Source: Prostheceraeus crozeri (Eukaryota > Platyhelminthes > Polycladida > Euryleptidae). From it: 64,000 nucleotides of DNA. The first letter of the stretch is position 1; every line of letters starts with the position of its first letter. Below are positions 13,401 to 27,000 of the stretch, piece after piece. Below the pieces are notes generated by a model, which was given only the letters and a program-made list of their open reading frames with translations, did no database searches and was not told the origin of the DNA. A program made the position numbers and the translations under genes. The DNA is taken from assembly GCA_907163375.1 (NCBI GenBank), contig CAJQUW010005765.1, forward strand, positions 62,001 to 126,000. The letters run 5' to 3'.

Positions 13401-13800
13401 ATTTTTGACGTGCCTATTTTTTATGTATATTGCACTATATACATTCCTGTTTATAAGTAGTATGTAAAGGAGTGTTTCTAGCCCCTAATGATATCTATGT
13501 GTTCTATTATTTAGCTTTTATTCATCGTTTAAACTGTTCAAACTGGTAGATAGCCACTCAAGTGTCATACAATGTTGTTTAATATCTCGAAATACTTCAT
13601 AAATCTGAGTGAAGACTTTTATCCGACGAATTTATGTATACTTTCTGCATATTCCGATATCTATGAATTTCTCGAAGACAGCTCAATCAGGATCTTGTAG
13701 ACATATATATTCTGTGACTAGTGACCACATAGTTTCTAAAAATGCACTCCATTTAGGGGTCGTATTTTTTTAGTTTTGATCGACCTTCCGGTGAAGTGTG
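10460..13800 (-). mobile_element. DNA transposon with about 360-bp terminal inverted repeats
   Basis: The left arm (10460 to about 10823) and right arm (about 13437 to 13800) are near-identical reverse complements beginning CACACTTCACCGGAAG. Both ends abut TTGG, so a 4-bp target-site duplication is likely. A broken transposase-like ORF set lies between the arms on the minus strand. I do not recognise the superfamily; long TIRs and a 4-bp duplication would fit several. Confidence 0.8.
11076..13043 (-). pseudogene. Broken transposase-like gene of the 10460-13800 element
   Basis: Three overlapping minus-strand frames (13043-12396, 12430-11600, 11606-11076) read as one ancestral protein. Frame 1 has paired cysteines (GICAKC, CFCPIC, CGSC) resembling zinc-binding modules, with a basic linker. 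Frame 2 holds DLKMANILCGLQSHSSTFPC followed by LYCDCP, a histidine/cysteine block common in animal transposon proteins. Frame 3 has PPELHLLL and LHGGEFTGNMCRRLL. The joins are single-base frameshifts near 12440 and near 11650 (the continuing frame reads HYPIILGENEE). No catalytic acidic triad can be assigned with certainty. The assignment as transposase rests on its position between TIRs and on remembered similarity to unnamed proteins of marine animals. Confidence 0.65.
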
Positions 13801-16057
13801 TTGGGGTGCTATAGCACCCCTTAACGTACGTCACCACGTAGTATGCCTCCTAGTTTCGATTTCCAAAGCAAATTTCATAGCTTCAGACATCCTACGAAAA
13901 CATGATTGTAAGTTTTAGTATAGAGGTACTCCAAATCAAAGACCAAATGTACTATCTGCGGTGATGACCCCGCAGTACACTAGCGGTTAACATTAGAAGC
14001 ACCGATACATCATCCCTCGAAACGCTGTTTGAGTCAATTTTGACTCAAATTTCTACTATTTTCAATAATTTATGGTGTGGTGATTTTGCTGTATCAGCTT
14101 CAGTAAAGTGAGACAATTAGCAGACATGTTTTGTGTGGAAGAGAAACTGGTATGACATGTCAGCTGCAAAAAGTACGATAAGATTTTTTTGATGCTTTTA
14201 CAACGCATAAGCGGCATGTTTGTTTCAACCTGTCATCATAGCACCACTGGCAGTCATAAAGTATTTGGGTATTTAGATTATTTCCCCATAATACAACCAT
14301 GCAAGTAAAATTTATTGTGGTCTTAATAACTTCTACACGCACTAACTACATCTTCAAAGATTGCCGTCAAATAATAAAAACATTTTCGATTCAAAAACAT
14401 TTTATTGTCGAAAAATCACAAAAACATCAGTTCGCATATATGAAACAAAGTGATAAATGGAAGACATAATAATTCTACTTTCAGTTACTCGCATAGCAGA
14501 AAATAATACAAATTCCTAATCAGCAAATCGACTAGATGATATAAAATTGAGTCAATCAAGAAATAATATGTTCTTGGCACCGGTTTCTGTCATATCATCA
14601 TCTTGATAATCATCAAAACAATTTAATCAGTTTATACCCTAAGTCTCGGAGAGACAAACTGTAAATGCAAAATATACAATGGATCAATCAATAAAAAGAA
14701 AGCGGTTAATGAAGTGATTTACAGGAAGTAAAAAATGTCATGTTCAAATTATGTATTCCTTTGTTGGAATCACACCGATTATTTACAGAGAAACATGACA
14801 ACTGATGCCTTACACACGAAAACATGCATGTCAAACGAAACAAACTTATATCCTAGTTAATTTGTATAATCTTGCGGTGTGTTAAAATTTGAATGACAGG
14901 AGTCACACAAGCGGTCACAAAAGATATTGACAATCCGTGTTGCGCAACATGGCAAGTCACAGCATCATGTCTAACTTATGGCCGTTCAACCAACACGTAA
15001 TCAAAATATAAGAAAATTCGAGAAGATTGTGGGAGAACATTGTTTTCCTCTTTTTAAAAAAGACGTGTTTGAACTATTTTTGCTTGAATCAGTAGTTATG
15101 AACTTTATGTAGCTGAATGAGTTCAAATACCACATTGATCAATCACCGAGTATTTTTTATATTAATACAAATCCAAATAAAGAGAATCTCTTTTTACTTT
15201 TCAATGAATTACGGTGAATCATGAAATTGGTGATGTGCTGCTTATATTCGCACTTTAGCCTTTCTGTCATTTTTCATTAATTGCTGTTACCTGGTACAAA
15301 AATTTGGTACCTAAGATGAATAGGGGAAACTAGCTAAATATATGCGTAAAATGTGAATCAGCAAGATGATCTACGGGAGAGGGTTTGAAAATCAATAAAT
15401 CAATGCAGCGATTACAGACCAACCTGAAGTTATTAGGAACATATACAGCATGTGAAGAACACTTGCACATCCCCTAAATACAATAAGATACTTAATGATC
15501 AAAAGTATTTAGGTTTTGGTGTATCTAGTGAAGAAAGACGACAAACAGCGAATGACATTCCGCGGGGTGTGGAAGGGTTGGATACAGCCTGTATCTGAAA
15601 CGTGGCCCAAGACATTGTTGACTGACTGAACAGAAATACCAACTACACAACCTGTTCACTGTTTAGATACAGAGTGTAGAAATGCCTCAGGACAACCGAC
15701 GAGTGTCTCTGAATTGAGCATATTCATTTATTCATCTACCTCATCAAGGGAATGGCTACCACTGCCGTCGGAATAGGCAAGTTTAGAGGTTTTGCTTTGA
15801 AGGACAACACGAAACATTACCACTGACCACACGTCAAGATTTCAAATGAATTTAGTATTTGGCTGCTTCGCCTTTACACCAGTCCACGTGCCCTTACTGA
15901 TGGTAAGCCAACCACAAAAACTTTGACCTACGAAACAGGAACAGCTAGCTCAAGCTGCAATCAGAATCCCCGAAAAACTACCAAAACCTCAGTAATAAAT
16001 TTGATACATTAACGCAATGCACTTTCAAGGATAGCGCTAATTAGCGCTCTGAACAGA
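13801..16057. other. No gene recognised; 18-bp palindrome at 13803-13820
   Basis: GGGGTGCTATAGCACCCC is a perfect palindrome directly after the transposon end. The following 2.2 kb is AT-rich with no coding motif. Confidence 0.5.
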
Positions 16058-16150
16058 TGGTCCGGTGGCCTTGTGGTTAGAGGGTATGATTACACGTCCT
16101 CAAGCTCCAAAGTTGCAGGTTCGAACCTCTTCATGATGGATGTGGCCCAA
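16058..16150 (+). mobile_element. tRNA-derived SINE head
   Basis: Box A-like TGGCCTTGTGGTTAG (about 16066-16080) and a perfect box B GGTTCGAACC (16118-16127), spaced as in a tRNA promoter. The flanks do not form an acceptor stem, so it is read as a SINE and not a tRNA gene. The 3' limit is unclear. Confidence 0.6.
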
Positions 16151-16227
16151 TAGACCGAATCATATCTCATCATGGCTGCTGTGTTTAGGTTTGACAAGAC
16201 TGCTTAATCATAACACACAAGTATATA

Positions 16228-16894
16228 CCGTAAAATGGGGGTAATTCGGACACCTTTTTTGAGGGTTTTTAAAATTTTTTTGTCATTTGTGATGATGCTA
16301 TGATCCTATAATCCTACATGAACCGCAAATGGGGCGTTATTTACAATATGTAATGACTCGGTAACCTCAAGCCTTGCTGAAATTTGTCTGGATAATTTCT
16401 ACGATGGGTACTTAAAAAAAGAAAAAATGGGGCAATTCGGACACCAACAAGTTTTGTATTTCAATCTGAACAGAAACGATCTAAATCAAATGCAAATGTT
16501 GCAAACTGAAGTTAAAATGAGTCTATGTACACTGGGCACACTCGAAAAAGGGATCAACGCTTCCACCGTTGCACTTGCCACAGAACCACTCGGCACAAGT
16601 AACACATTGGATCGGCAAGTTATCGTAGACCAGACCTACAGCAAAATGTAATTATTCCGCAGATGTGGTGAGTCATACATTGAATTAGTTTTTTTTCGAC
16701 TTTTTTGAATTTCAAATATAATGTAGCTGTGAATACACTGAAAAACATTTTTCGCGTCTATTGATAAATTTCAGTTGATTAATGTATATCTAACTAAAAA
16801 AATGCATTTCGGTCTCACTAGAAGCATCTAACAATTTTCATTAGTCGATTAAAGATAAAAAGTGACCAGGTGTCCGAATTACCCCATTTTACGG
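16228..16894. mobile_element. TA-flanked MITE, mariner-like
   Basis: Inverted ends of about 27 bp begin CCGTAAAATGGGG and run on to TAATTCGGACACCT. TA lies on both sides (16226-16227 and 16895-16896). An internal partial copy of the end (GGGGCAATTCGGACACC) is at 16428-16444. No transposase. Confidence 0.78.
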
Positions 16895-17321
16895 TAAGTA
16901 AAGTAGAGTAAATGGAATAACTCGCTTGTTTATATCTTCTATTTTGAAAGCACTATACAGTAAAAATATCTATGTAATAAGTTATAAATAAGCAATTTGT
17001 CGGTCAGATGTGTTTTCATGGTGATAACGTATTAGTTGGACGACCAGACAATCGGACAGAACGAAATTCAGCAACAAACACTCCATCTAACAAAGAACTC
17101 AATTTATAACAGATATCTACGGCTGGAGACATTATTTTACTTTGAACTATTTACATGTTCAAATGCATTATTTCAATGAATGAAAAAGGTCTCGTGCGTT
17201 TACCAAGAGGAATCTTAGTTACAAGACAGGACGTTTATGATTTCATTTCATCAAAACGGAATTATCAATGAATCTTCTATGATGTCATGGAATGTACAAT
17301 GACTTGATAACTTCTCGTCAA

Positions 17322-18026
17322 TTATCGAGCCTCATCCACTTCACACGCAACTCTAGGACACCTGTAATACAGGGCAGAAATCCTCCGACTCGATAGACCG
17401 ACAGCCTTTGCAACCAGCACTAACATCTCGATACACAGACCTTTTGCTAATGACCTTCTCGTCCAGCGTCGTGGTAGTGAAGCTGCAGGCGCAGAGCTGA
17501 TCGCCACACTTCCATGATGAAGACATTTACGGGCAGCACCAATGCCGCCCGGCAGCTTGGTTACTCCGAGACCGGAAAGACCATCCATGAGATGTAAATA
17601 GAAGGAGTGCATGAAAAGTCCTTGTTCACCAATAGCGAGAGCCCATTTTCTTGTACTGACGCAGCGAGTAGCATTGAGTGCATGAGAGTACACCGACCAT
17701 CCCAGGTGACGACGCCAAACATACTCATTTGGAACGGCAGCCATGTAACTGAATACTCCCGCAACAACTCCAGGACGATTCAAACACCGCACGATCGCAT
17801 CGTCCCATTTAGGGGCAAGGGTAACATCCGCATGAAGAAAAAGATAGTAAGAACCGGTGGCTTGCTCAATGCCGTATGTTAGCTGAGTGCCCCAACTGGG
17901 TTTGATTTCTTCTGGAAGGCGGTATACTTTAATGCTAATTCCAGATGCTTGACTAGTGATAATATTTCTGAGCCTCATGAATTGTTGCACAGTTTCATCC
18001 GAACTTCTTCCGTCAACAATTATTAC
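17322..18026 (-). CDS. Glycosyltransferase exon 4: catalytic GT2 domain and C-terminus
   Basis: 234 codons and TAA (17324-17322). The acceptor TACATTTTCAG ends at 18027. It opens VIIVDGRSSDETV, the second strand of the nucleotide-sugar fold, then YYLFLHADVTLAPKWDDA (the DxD-like LHADT block of TIGR04283), PGVVAGVFS, and IGEQGLFMH (family form GDQGLFV). The usual PLMEDVEL segment, thought to hold the general base, is LPGGIGAA here, so the ED pair is missing. RRW follows where the family has ARRW, and the C-terminus (GLSSRRISALYY) matches the family's closing helix. The exon is open with no breaks. It lies 28.6 kb from exon 3, with the minisatellite and many transposons between. Confidence 0.85.
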   Translation of the reverse strand, partial: VIIVDGRSSDETVQQFMRLRNIITSQASGISIKVYRLPEEIKPSWGTQLTYGIEQATGSYYLFLHADVTLAPKWDDAIVRCLNRPGVVAGVFSYMAAVPNEYVWRRHLGWSVYSHALNATRCVSTRKWALAIGEQGLFMHSFYLHLMDGLSGLGVTKLPGGIGAARKCLHHGSVAISSAPAASLPRRWTRRSLAKGLCIEMLVLVAKAVGLSSRRISALYYRCPRVACEVDEAR

Positions 18027-21000
18027 CTGAAAATGTACCGATGAAAATGATTAATAGTAGTATATCAAACTTTTTGAAAATAATTGAGAAATATAATTTG
18101 AAATAGTTCGTGATTCGGGCTGTGCGCTGGCCGCACCTGCGTGCACCAAAAATTTTATAAGTTTCACTGAAGCAGTTAAGTATAGACGAAATATAATTTC
18201 CTTTTCGCTGTAGGCTGATTGTTCACAAAGACTTTAAGATCTTGAAGGTGGGGTAATTATCTTCTGCTATAAATATTCAGAATTCAATGCAAATTTCATA
18301 AAGTACTGGGAAAATTCAACCAACTTATTAGACTTCTTTTAATTATAATTTGCCAATACTTGCAAGTGACTCCCATCATACCTAGCCGCAACCAGAGAAT
18401 AGCAACTGCAATTAGGAATATTTATTATATTATATCAAAATATATAATAATATATAATAAAATATATATATTAAAATATTATACAATTTTCATGATGTTT
18501 CAACTTCATTACTTAGAAATTTCAAGTTCAAAGGAGAGGAATCGATAAATAGAATTGAATAATGTTCTCCGAGTTGGAATAATCATATTGTATACTTAAA
18601 GGTGTACTCCGGTCAATTTTTTAAGTTGGTCCGTATCGATACTGGAACTTCGGTTCAACTGATTTAGCGCCGTCGGTATGCAACTCGAGGCGGAGTTCTC
18701 TCGCTACGCGTCGAACAATTCTCGGTGATGACGTCAGCTGTGATACGGTGAAGATAAGAGACAGCAGCCAGAACGAGTTTCTGCAGGGAACGAGGCCAAA
18801 AATGAGACCTTCACAGAATAATGTACACTCTATGTCTACTATGAATTCTAGTGAGTTCCTCTTCTTGTCAGACACGATCAAAGAAAAACACGTAAATCCA
18901 ATGGGATGCAGATTGCAGTTTTTTGGCAAAAATGAAATTTTCTATGTTTTCTCTGATTAAGCGAAAAGTACAAAGCCCAGAGTCATAATTTTTGGTATGG
19001 AATGTGTTCAGGTCATTTCCTTTCATGTTCATGCACCCGTCTATAAAGCTAAGCACATGTAGTTTTGGCCAGCCTCTTAACGTCGGCAAACAAAAACATT
19101 TTGAGCAACTTTATCCACATTCAACCACATTGTCGCATACATTGCCGATCAGATGCATGATAATAGCACATGCACATCATAGAAAATGACCTGAAGACAT
19201 TCCATGCCAAAATTTATGACTCTGGGCTTAGTACTTTTCGTTTAATCAGAGAAAACATAGAAAATTTCATTTTAACCAAAAACTGCAATCTGCGTCCCAT
19301 TGGATTTACATGTGTTTTTCTTTGATCCTGTCTGACAAGAAGAGGAACTCAATAGACCTCGGCAGACGCACTGATTCGAAGTAAGCATAGGGTGTACATC
19401 ATTCTGTGAAAGTCTCATTGTCGGCCTCGTTCCCTGCACAAACTCGTGCTGGCTGCCGGACTATGAGGTGTACATCATTCTGTGAAAGTCTCATTGTCGG
19501 CCTCGTTCCCTGCAGAAACTCGTGCTGGCTGCCGGACTAAGGTGCACATCATTCTGTGAAAGTCTCACTTTCGGCCTCGTTCCCTGCAGAAACTCGTTCT
19601 GGCTGCCGGACTATAAGGGACAGCAGCCATACAAAGCGCTGGCTGCAGCACTGAGGTCACCACTGAAGTTGCGCTTGATCAGAACATTTTTCCGATAGCG
19701 TTGTGCGATATTTGCGATACCAATATGGAAGCTTGTATAAATAGTCTACAAAAAAGACTTTGCAATAATGGCTTCAAATACTATCCTTGTACAAACATTT
19801 CTCCCTACAGTTTTGTCAATTTTTTACTCGCAATGATAATGACCACTGCCTCAAAGTTAATTATATCAGTAATAGTTGTATGAGCGCAAAATAAAAAAAC
19901 TCACAAAAAGTACAGCATCCGTGTTCACATATCAACAAACCCGGCAACTGTGTGATATCTTTCTAGAAACTGTGCCAGTAGTATTTGCGATTGTGTCATT
20001 TGTCGCATTAATGCAGATGAAGAGAACATTTTTAGCCTCATCAGGAGAAACAGGAAACAGAGCACATCATCATTATCACCCCGCACTCTAAACAGTTTCC
20101 TAATTTGCGAAACGAATACCTTTGATGATCTGGCATGTCATGAGATGAAAAAAACCCTTGCTGAAGCAAGCTAAAAGTGCAACATGGAAACATAATAAAG
20201 AACACAAAGAATGACTTTTATTCACCATGTATTTTCGATGACTACAAAATCATTTGGATAGCAAAGTTTTACTTTACTTTTCGTGGTTACAACACGACTG
20301 CTTTGTCTGACGCAGTCATCAGTGGTGCGTCGTTAAGTAGTGAAGTAGGACTATTGAAAGATTAGAAACTACAAATAGTATATGCAGAAAGTTACAGGTT
20401 AATTGAAGAAGGAGGAGAACAAAGTCAACTAAAATATTGTATATGCAGCTAGAATTTGTTTGTGCCCGACATTGTATTCTACGTAAAAGCGGCAACGTAA
20501 AACCAATGATTGTTTATCAATCCGAACGGTGTGGCCAAAACATTACTTGAAATTGTTTTGAAGATTACAGAACAAATAATTATTACGAATCAAGTGAATA
20601 GCTTTACTTATCATTTCTACAAAATTACAAACTAAGTTTATAAAATATAAGAGCACCTTGCAGACCTTGACAGGTAAGCATGCATAGGCCTAGTTGATGG
20701 GGGATCGCTTTCGAGCATCTGATCAAAATTCTGCTTCACGAGAAAACTAAAATAAACTCACTGTATGATGTGTATCATCAAATTATAGCCTCTACATGTC
20801 AACATCTACGTATAAGAAGGCTGATAAACTAGGAAAAATTCCCCATTATTCGTGCTGCCTATTTTTGATTCACAAATGACTCCTTTCGCATTGGCCTTCA
20901 CTGTGCTTCTTCGTGAAATCGGCTTTTTATTCACTGCACGGTTGCACGCTACGCCTGCAGACAATGGTGCGCATCACAACTGCTTCATCACGAGCTTCAG

Positions 21001-24000
21001 ACAAGCGGATATCTCGAAAAGCAGATCGTTGCAGGGTGCCGGATACGGATAAAAGTGACAGCTGATGTATAAACTTGATTTAAAGACAATAAAATAAAAA
21101 ACGAATTTTAATGATCATTCTTCTGTTGCGACTAAGATTTGCAGATAGAATTAATTAATTCTTAAGTAAAACTGTGCAGTAAAATGTCACTTTGATCAAA
21201 ATTCGAGCGTTTTGGTGCACGGGGCTAAAAACCGGTTCTCGCGAAAGAACCGGTGCACCGGTCAGCAAATTTGTGAACTAATTGTAATACTAATTTGTGT
21301 AATAATTGTAGTAAATATATAAAACTCATCATATTGAAGTATCGTCGAACAATCCGTCTATTAGGTAGTTTGTTATTTTAAGAAATTACAATAGGTCTAT
21401 TGGTCATTAGAGATCAAAAGGTCAAATGTAGTGAGATTCTTAATTTTTAGCACTTTTGCATTATTTTTTTAACTCAGCTAAATTTAGCGAAACCTGCAAG
21501 GAAATATGATCGAAAACATCAATAAATCCATGCCAAATTTATAAATTTACTGAAAATATGTAGTGGTAAATTTCAACAGGGCATTTGTTGTAAAATAATC
21601 AGGAATAGTGGATCACTACATGCACAGTGCTGTAATAAAACATGGCCGTCTGATGCCGACCAATATACTTTGATAAAGTTGAACTTTTCACTGTCTAGTA
21701 TCATTGTACAGATTGTTTCATAAAAAATGGATCACCCTTAAACATCGCCTTAACTTCAACTTTGTCTAACTCCGCCAAACTTAAACGAATTTCTCTGAAA
21801 TTCGTAAGATATGTCAGTTGTGCTTACTAATATCATTGTTGGAAATTTCAAGCATGAATATTGAGTTGTTTTCCTGTTATAGATAAAAAAGTAGTAGATA
21901 ATTTGATCTTCATTTAGCAATGTTACACAAAATCATACCTCAATCTTATAAAATTACATTTGTTTCCTTTGGTATGTAATATGTTGTTCTACAAGGCAAA
22001 AGCTATCAACCAAAACAAAAATAAAGAAAATCGGTCAATCAGAGCCAGTATAGCACCATTATTCATCAACAATAATGTAACTGCTACATGTGATTAACTG
22101 GACTTCATGTTCCATAGCTTCCTGACTTCGTTGCGGTGGTTGTGTTGGGCAGCACTCCTGATTGCTTTCAGCTAGAAATCTATCTCTTACCGGTTGAAAA
22201 CAATACAAAGCACAAATGAACAATAACGAGGTCGCATTCACAAAAGGCAAAGTGTCAGCCTTGCTAGAACTAGAGTTTTCTTTGCGAGCTACAAGCAAGC
22301 GACTAAATGTCCCTTACACAAATGTGCATCGATGGCATAATGATGATTTTCGACTCTGTCGTAAAGAGGGCTCTGGCCGTCCACGCAAAACATCCAAACG
22401 TAGAGACCGCCTAATTTTGAGATTTGTTAAAGTTGATCCAAGTCTCTCGTTAACTGAGATGGCTGCACTAGTCTCGTCTATTTCTAAGTCCACTATTCGT
22501 AGAAGACTTATTGAGTCGAATTTCAAGAGCTGTAAGATGCCCTCTCAGATCGAATTATCAGATCAGGATACAAAAAGACGTCTCAGATGGGCAATGAGTC
22601 ATTGTCACTGGCGAAATCAATGGGAACGGGTTGTCTGGTCTGATGAGGCATCAGTCCGTCTGAAGGATAGTGATGGTCAATTGAGATTATGGATAAAATC
22701 TGATCAGGAAATTCCGAGACATCTACATCGTCCCCGGGTACAAGGTGGTGCGACTCTACTGATTTGGGCTGGTATTTGGACCAATGGCCGCTCTGAACTT
22801 TACATACAGCAAGGAACCATGAATTCTGAACGCTATGTGAATGTTTTACGAATGAACATTGGCCAAATGACAGATCAACTTGGTGATCCATCGACTTGGT
22901 TATTTATGGATGATAATGCTACGTGTCACAGGAGTAGTAGTGGAGTCAACTTATGCAAGTCTCAATTAGAGCTTAGGACATTATCTTGGCCAGCTCGTTC
23001 TCCTGATCTGAATCCCATAGAAAAGTATGGAGTATTCTAAAACGTAACGTTCGTCGTTCACTGCTACCTACAGATGGCGTATCACAACTTACGTCACTGT
23101 TGAAAAGAGAGTGGAGAAAGTTAGATCAGTCAAAAATCAACGATATCATCGAATCAATGCCAAGACGAATTGGTAATGTCATTGACAATAAGGGTAGGGC
23201 CACAGAATATTAGCTTCTTAAGAACCGTTACTGTATCATAGCTTATCAGATTATATAAAGACATTTAAATATATTAGGGACATGAAATAACATGAAAAAT
23301 GCTTTCTGTATCATACTTATGTTTTATTTAGTCAAATTTTAGGATGATCCACTTTTTATGAAACGGACTGTATAATATTTCATCATGATTTAGCAACATA
23401 GGAAGCAACATAGGTGCAGTTAGAATTGCTGCTTGCTCAAAGCGATCAAAGAGTTCTAGAAAACTCATTTCATCATGGAATAAAATGAAACCAGGTACTC
23501 TGCACTATTTAAATCACACCATCCGCGACGGCGCGACAGATTGACGTAATCATTTTTTTAGAAGTGTAAGTCGTTGTCACAACAGTAACCTTATAATCAC
23601 AGAACAGACATCAGTCGGAAATCAACGCTGTCCAGTGACCGATAGTTTTGTTTGCATAATAGTTATGATTGACAATCAACGTTCGAGTTCACGCACATCA
23701 GTCAGCAACAGTGCTCACTAGTTAGAGAAATGTGAAAATTACATCATCATCCGCTGAGTGGCTTGAAAATGCGATCTTTCGACACCGTCTCAGACAGTTT
23801 CAGACAAATGCGTTGCTTGCACTTGCTGACGCTCAAGCATTATGTAATCGTTGACTTTCTGTCACATTACCTCAACACATAGAAATAAACTGTTTATCTG
23901 AAGTTCGCTAGAATGGAAATTGACTCAAGGTCGCGGCACATCCGAGGGAACTAAGTTGGGGCATGAAGAACCAATTAAAACCTTCGATTTACACATGAGA

Positions 24001-27000
24001 CTGATTCTAACCCAATGATACAGACGTTGGCAGGTGTATCTAAATGAAAATGCGTGCGATTTATGTGCCGCTATTGTGCATTGCATGAAGCTTAATTTCC
24101 ATTCTAAGAGGTTTTATTGTTGTCAATTTCTATGCCTCAACAGGAGGTCAGCGACGCAATTCCAAGACGTGAGGACATGTTCAAAATCACCATATTCAAG
24201 AGCAGACCTGTAACTGGTTTGGAAATTCGTTGACTGGAGTGGACAAATGTTCGAATTCCGGAATGGAGTGGACTGATTTGAAGCTTGACCGGAATGATGC
24301 ATTATATTTTGCCAGGTTTTTCCGAACGTTTAACCCTGGACTAGGGAACAGCGAATCGACAAATTTAGAGCATAGAGAACATGCATAGATCTCTGTCTGC
24401 GCCTGTGAAAGTTTTTGTCATATATAAAGTATCTTCACTATTATATGTTAAGTATATTTATGGATCTAGTCATTTTGGTCGACAAGATATCCTTAAAAAA
24501 GCGTTCATTTCATCGACGAATCAAACGCAGAATTCTATGGTCCATTTCGCTAATGCTTCATTTGTTCGAAAAAATGATCATCAGATTATCAATGTATTTC
24601 TTTTCTGTGACCAAGGAGGTCTAGATATCTATAATTGTCTAATATTATAGATATTTAGACTTCCTTGTCTGTGACATGGATTATTATGGTATAAATCATG
24701 GAAATCCCAAACCTTGAGATCCATCTATGTATGCTGCGCATAGACAGATCTTAAGTATGCCTAAATTCATGGACTCCTAGATATATAACATCTGGACTAT
24801 CACCAAAATGTAAGCTGTACATCAGAGGGCTAATCTCTTGCACATTGTGTTATAAAACAATTTACATTCTTTTGAATTTACAATTGCATAATAAATAAAA
24901 TTTACATTTCTGGCAGTAATGGTAACAGTAACCAAATATAATGCCTCAAGTGAGGACATCTATTCTATAAATTCTATATCAAGAATAGATGTCCGCACTT
25001 GAGCATTATATTTGGTAAATATTCGCAGTAAAAGATACAATAACGTAGGCATTGGCATTCTACGCACTTCTAAGTGTATTAATTTTGAGATCGCTACCTT
25101 TGAAGCTAAATATTTGTATTTTTATTTATTGAGCCAGATGTCTAGCACCATGCAGTTCCCGCCAATATTTACAGTGGTGGCCATTAATTTAATGACGCAC
25201 TTATCCAATTTCTGTTACTGCTCTAACACTTTTGTTTTTTAAGCTTATTGAAGCTTTAGTGACACGATGAGTCACTCATCATTCTTGTTATAGTTAGCTC
25301 TACGTCACGACCTTGTTTAGGGACGCCCACTGTCCTGGTTGCAAGACATTCCAAAGTATAATACAAATACTCACTGATGAGCTGTCACAATCCGAGAATG
25401 GGCAAAGCAAAGAGCATCAAGTCAACTGTGAGAGCGCAGATAGTCGCCTATCATGAAAATGGTCGTAGTAAACGTCATATTGCGAACACATTCAATGTAT
25501 CAAAGACTGCTGTACATCAAACCATTGTGAAGTATCGCGAAGAGAAATCCTTTAGCGACCGTCCACGATCAGGTGCACCGAAGAAAACAACAGCGAGGGA
25601 TAGCCGCCTTATCCGCCGAGAAGTCCAAACTCAACCATTCATTTCAAGCAATTCTGTTTCCAAAGTGTTAGCTGATCATGGAACTGTATTATATCCCAGA
25701 TCTGTTCGTAGACATTTGGCTCAAGTGAATCTTCACTCGTGCAGATTCGCGAGAAAACCACTACTAACCGCAAAAATGAAGAAATTTCGACTTGCATGGG
25801 CCCGACGCTGTAAGAATTGGACGGTGGATCAATGTAGCAAAGTTCTTTGGTCCGACGAGTCAACTTTCCAGTTGTTCAAACGGTCTTGTCCTGTTCGACG
25901 ACCTAGCGGAGAGCGCTACAATCCTCGATTTGTGACTCCAACACTAAAGCATCCTCCTGCGATAATGGTGTGGGGATGCCTCAGTGCTCAAGGTCGTGGA
26001 GGTCTCACGTTTATGGCAAGAAACGAAAGGATGAATCACTCCAAGTACGTGGAGGTATTGCAGGAGAAGCTGATAAATTAATAATATTGTCACAACTGCG
26101 AAATATTTCGGCATGACTCTGCTCCATGCCAGAAAGCGGCATCAGTGACAACATGGCTTTCTACCAACAGCATCGAGGTTCTCGATTGGCCTGGTAACTC
26201 ACCAGACCTGAATCCAATCGAGAACCTCTGGCAATCCGTCAAACTCAGGGTGTCGAAGAAATCTCCTTCCACATTGAGTGATCTTCAAAATGCTATTCGA
26301 GAACCATGGGTGTTAGAAATATCATCGGACATGTGTCAAAACTTGGTGACATCAATGCCAAGAAGAATTGTCGCAGTGATGAAAGCTGGTGGCGGAACCA
26401 CCAAGTATTGATTATTTTATTATCCTTATTATAAAAAATAATGGAATTCATTAGTTTTCAATCTGCTGAAGAGGCATTTGATTAAAAGCCCATTTATCAC
26501 AACTTAACTATTTACTTGTATTGTGGTCTGAAATTTATGGCCACCACTATAAGTTTGGCGGTACTAGACTCAGAAAGATTACGCGATGTAGCACTAATGT
26601 AAAAAAAAGAAATTGAAAGATAGGTACCTATGAAAAATGTTATTTTTTCTGAGATTTTGCACCATATGTAAATTGCATGTGCATGCATGCATTGCATATT
26701 AGCCATTCAATTTGTCAGATAGGATGGTATCTAAACCCCTTTCGCAAATTAAAACAAAAAATAGTGTTTTAAAAGAATAAAAGAAAATTATGTGAGAGAG
26801 ATATCTTGGCCATGAAATGTGATTTGACTTTGATATTATTGTCGCACCTTTAAATTTACCTTTTGTAAATGATACAGCTGAAGCGGCCAGAACGGCGAAA
26901 TAATTATTCTGTTTAAATAACTTTCGATTATTTTTCTTATTCCGTTATATTCGCGCGTCGAATTGTTCTTTAGGTACATGTATAATATAATGATTTCAAT

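Noticed and set aside
16061..16140. tRNA gene
   Set aside because: Box A and B are present, but acceptor and anticodon stems do not pair; a SINE head explains it better.
17561..17882. ORFs overlapping 17561-17882 in other frames
   Set aside because: Shadows of glycosyltransferase exon 4.
22314..22891. Minus-strand ORFs over the Tc1 transposase
   Set aside because: Antisense shadows of a clear transposase.
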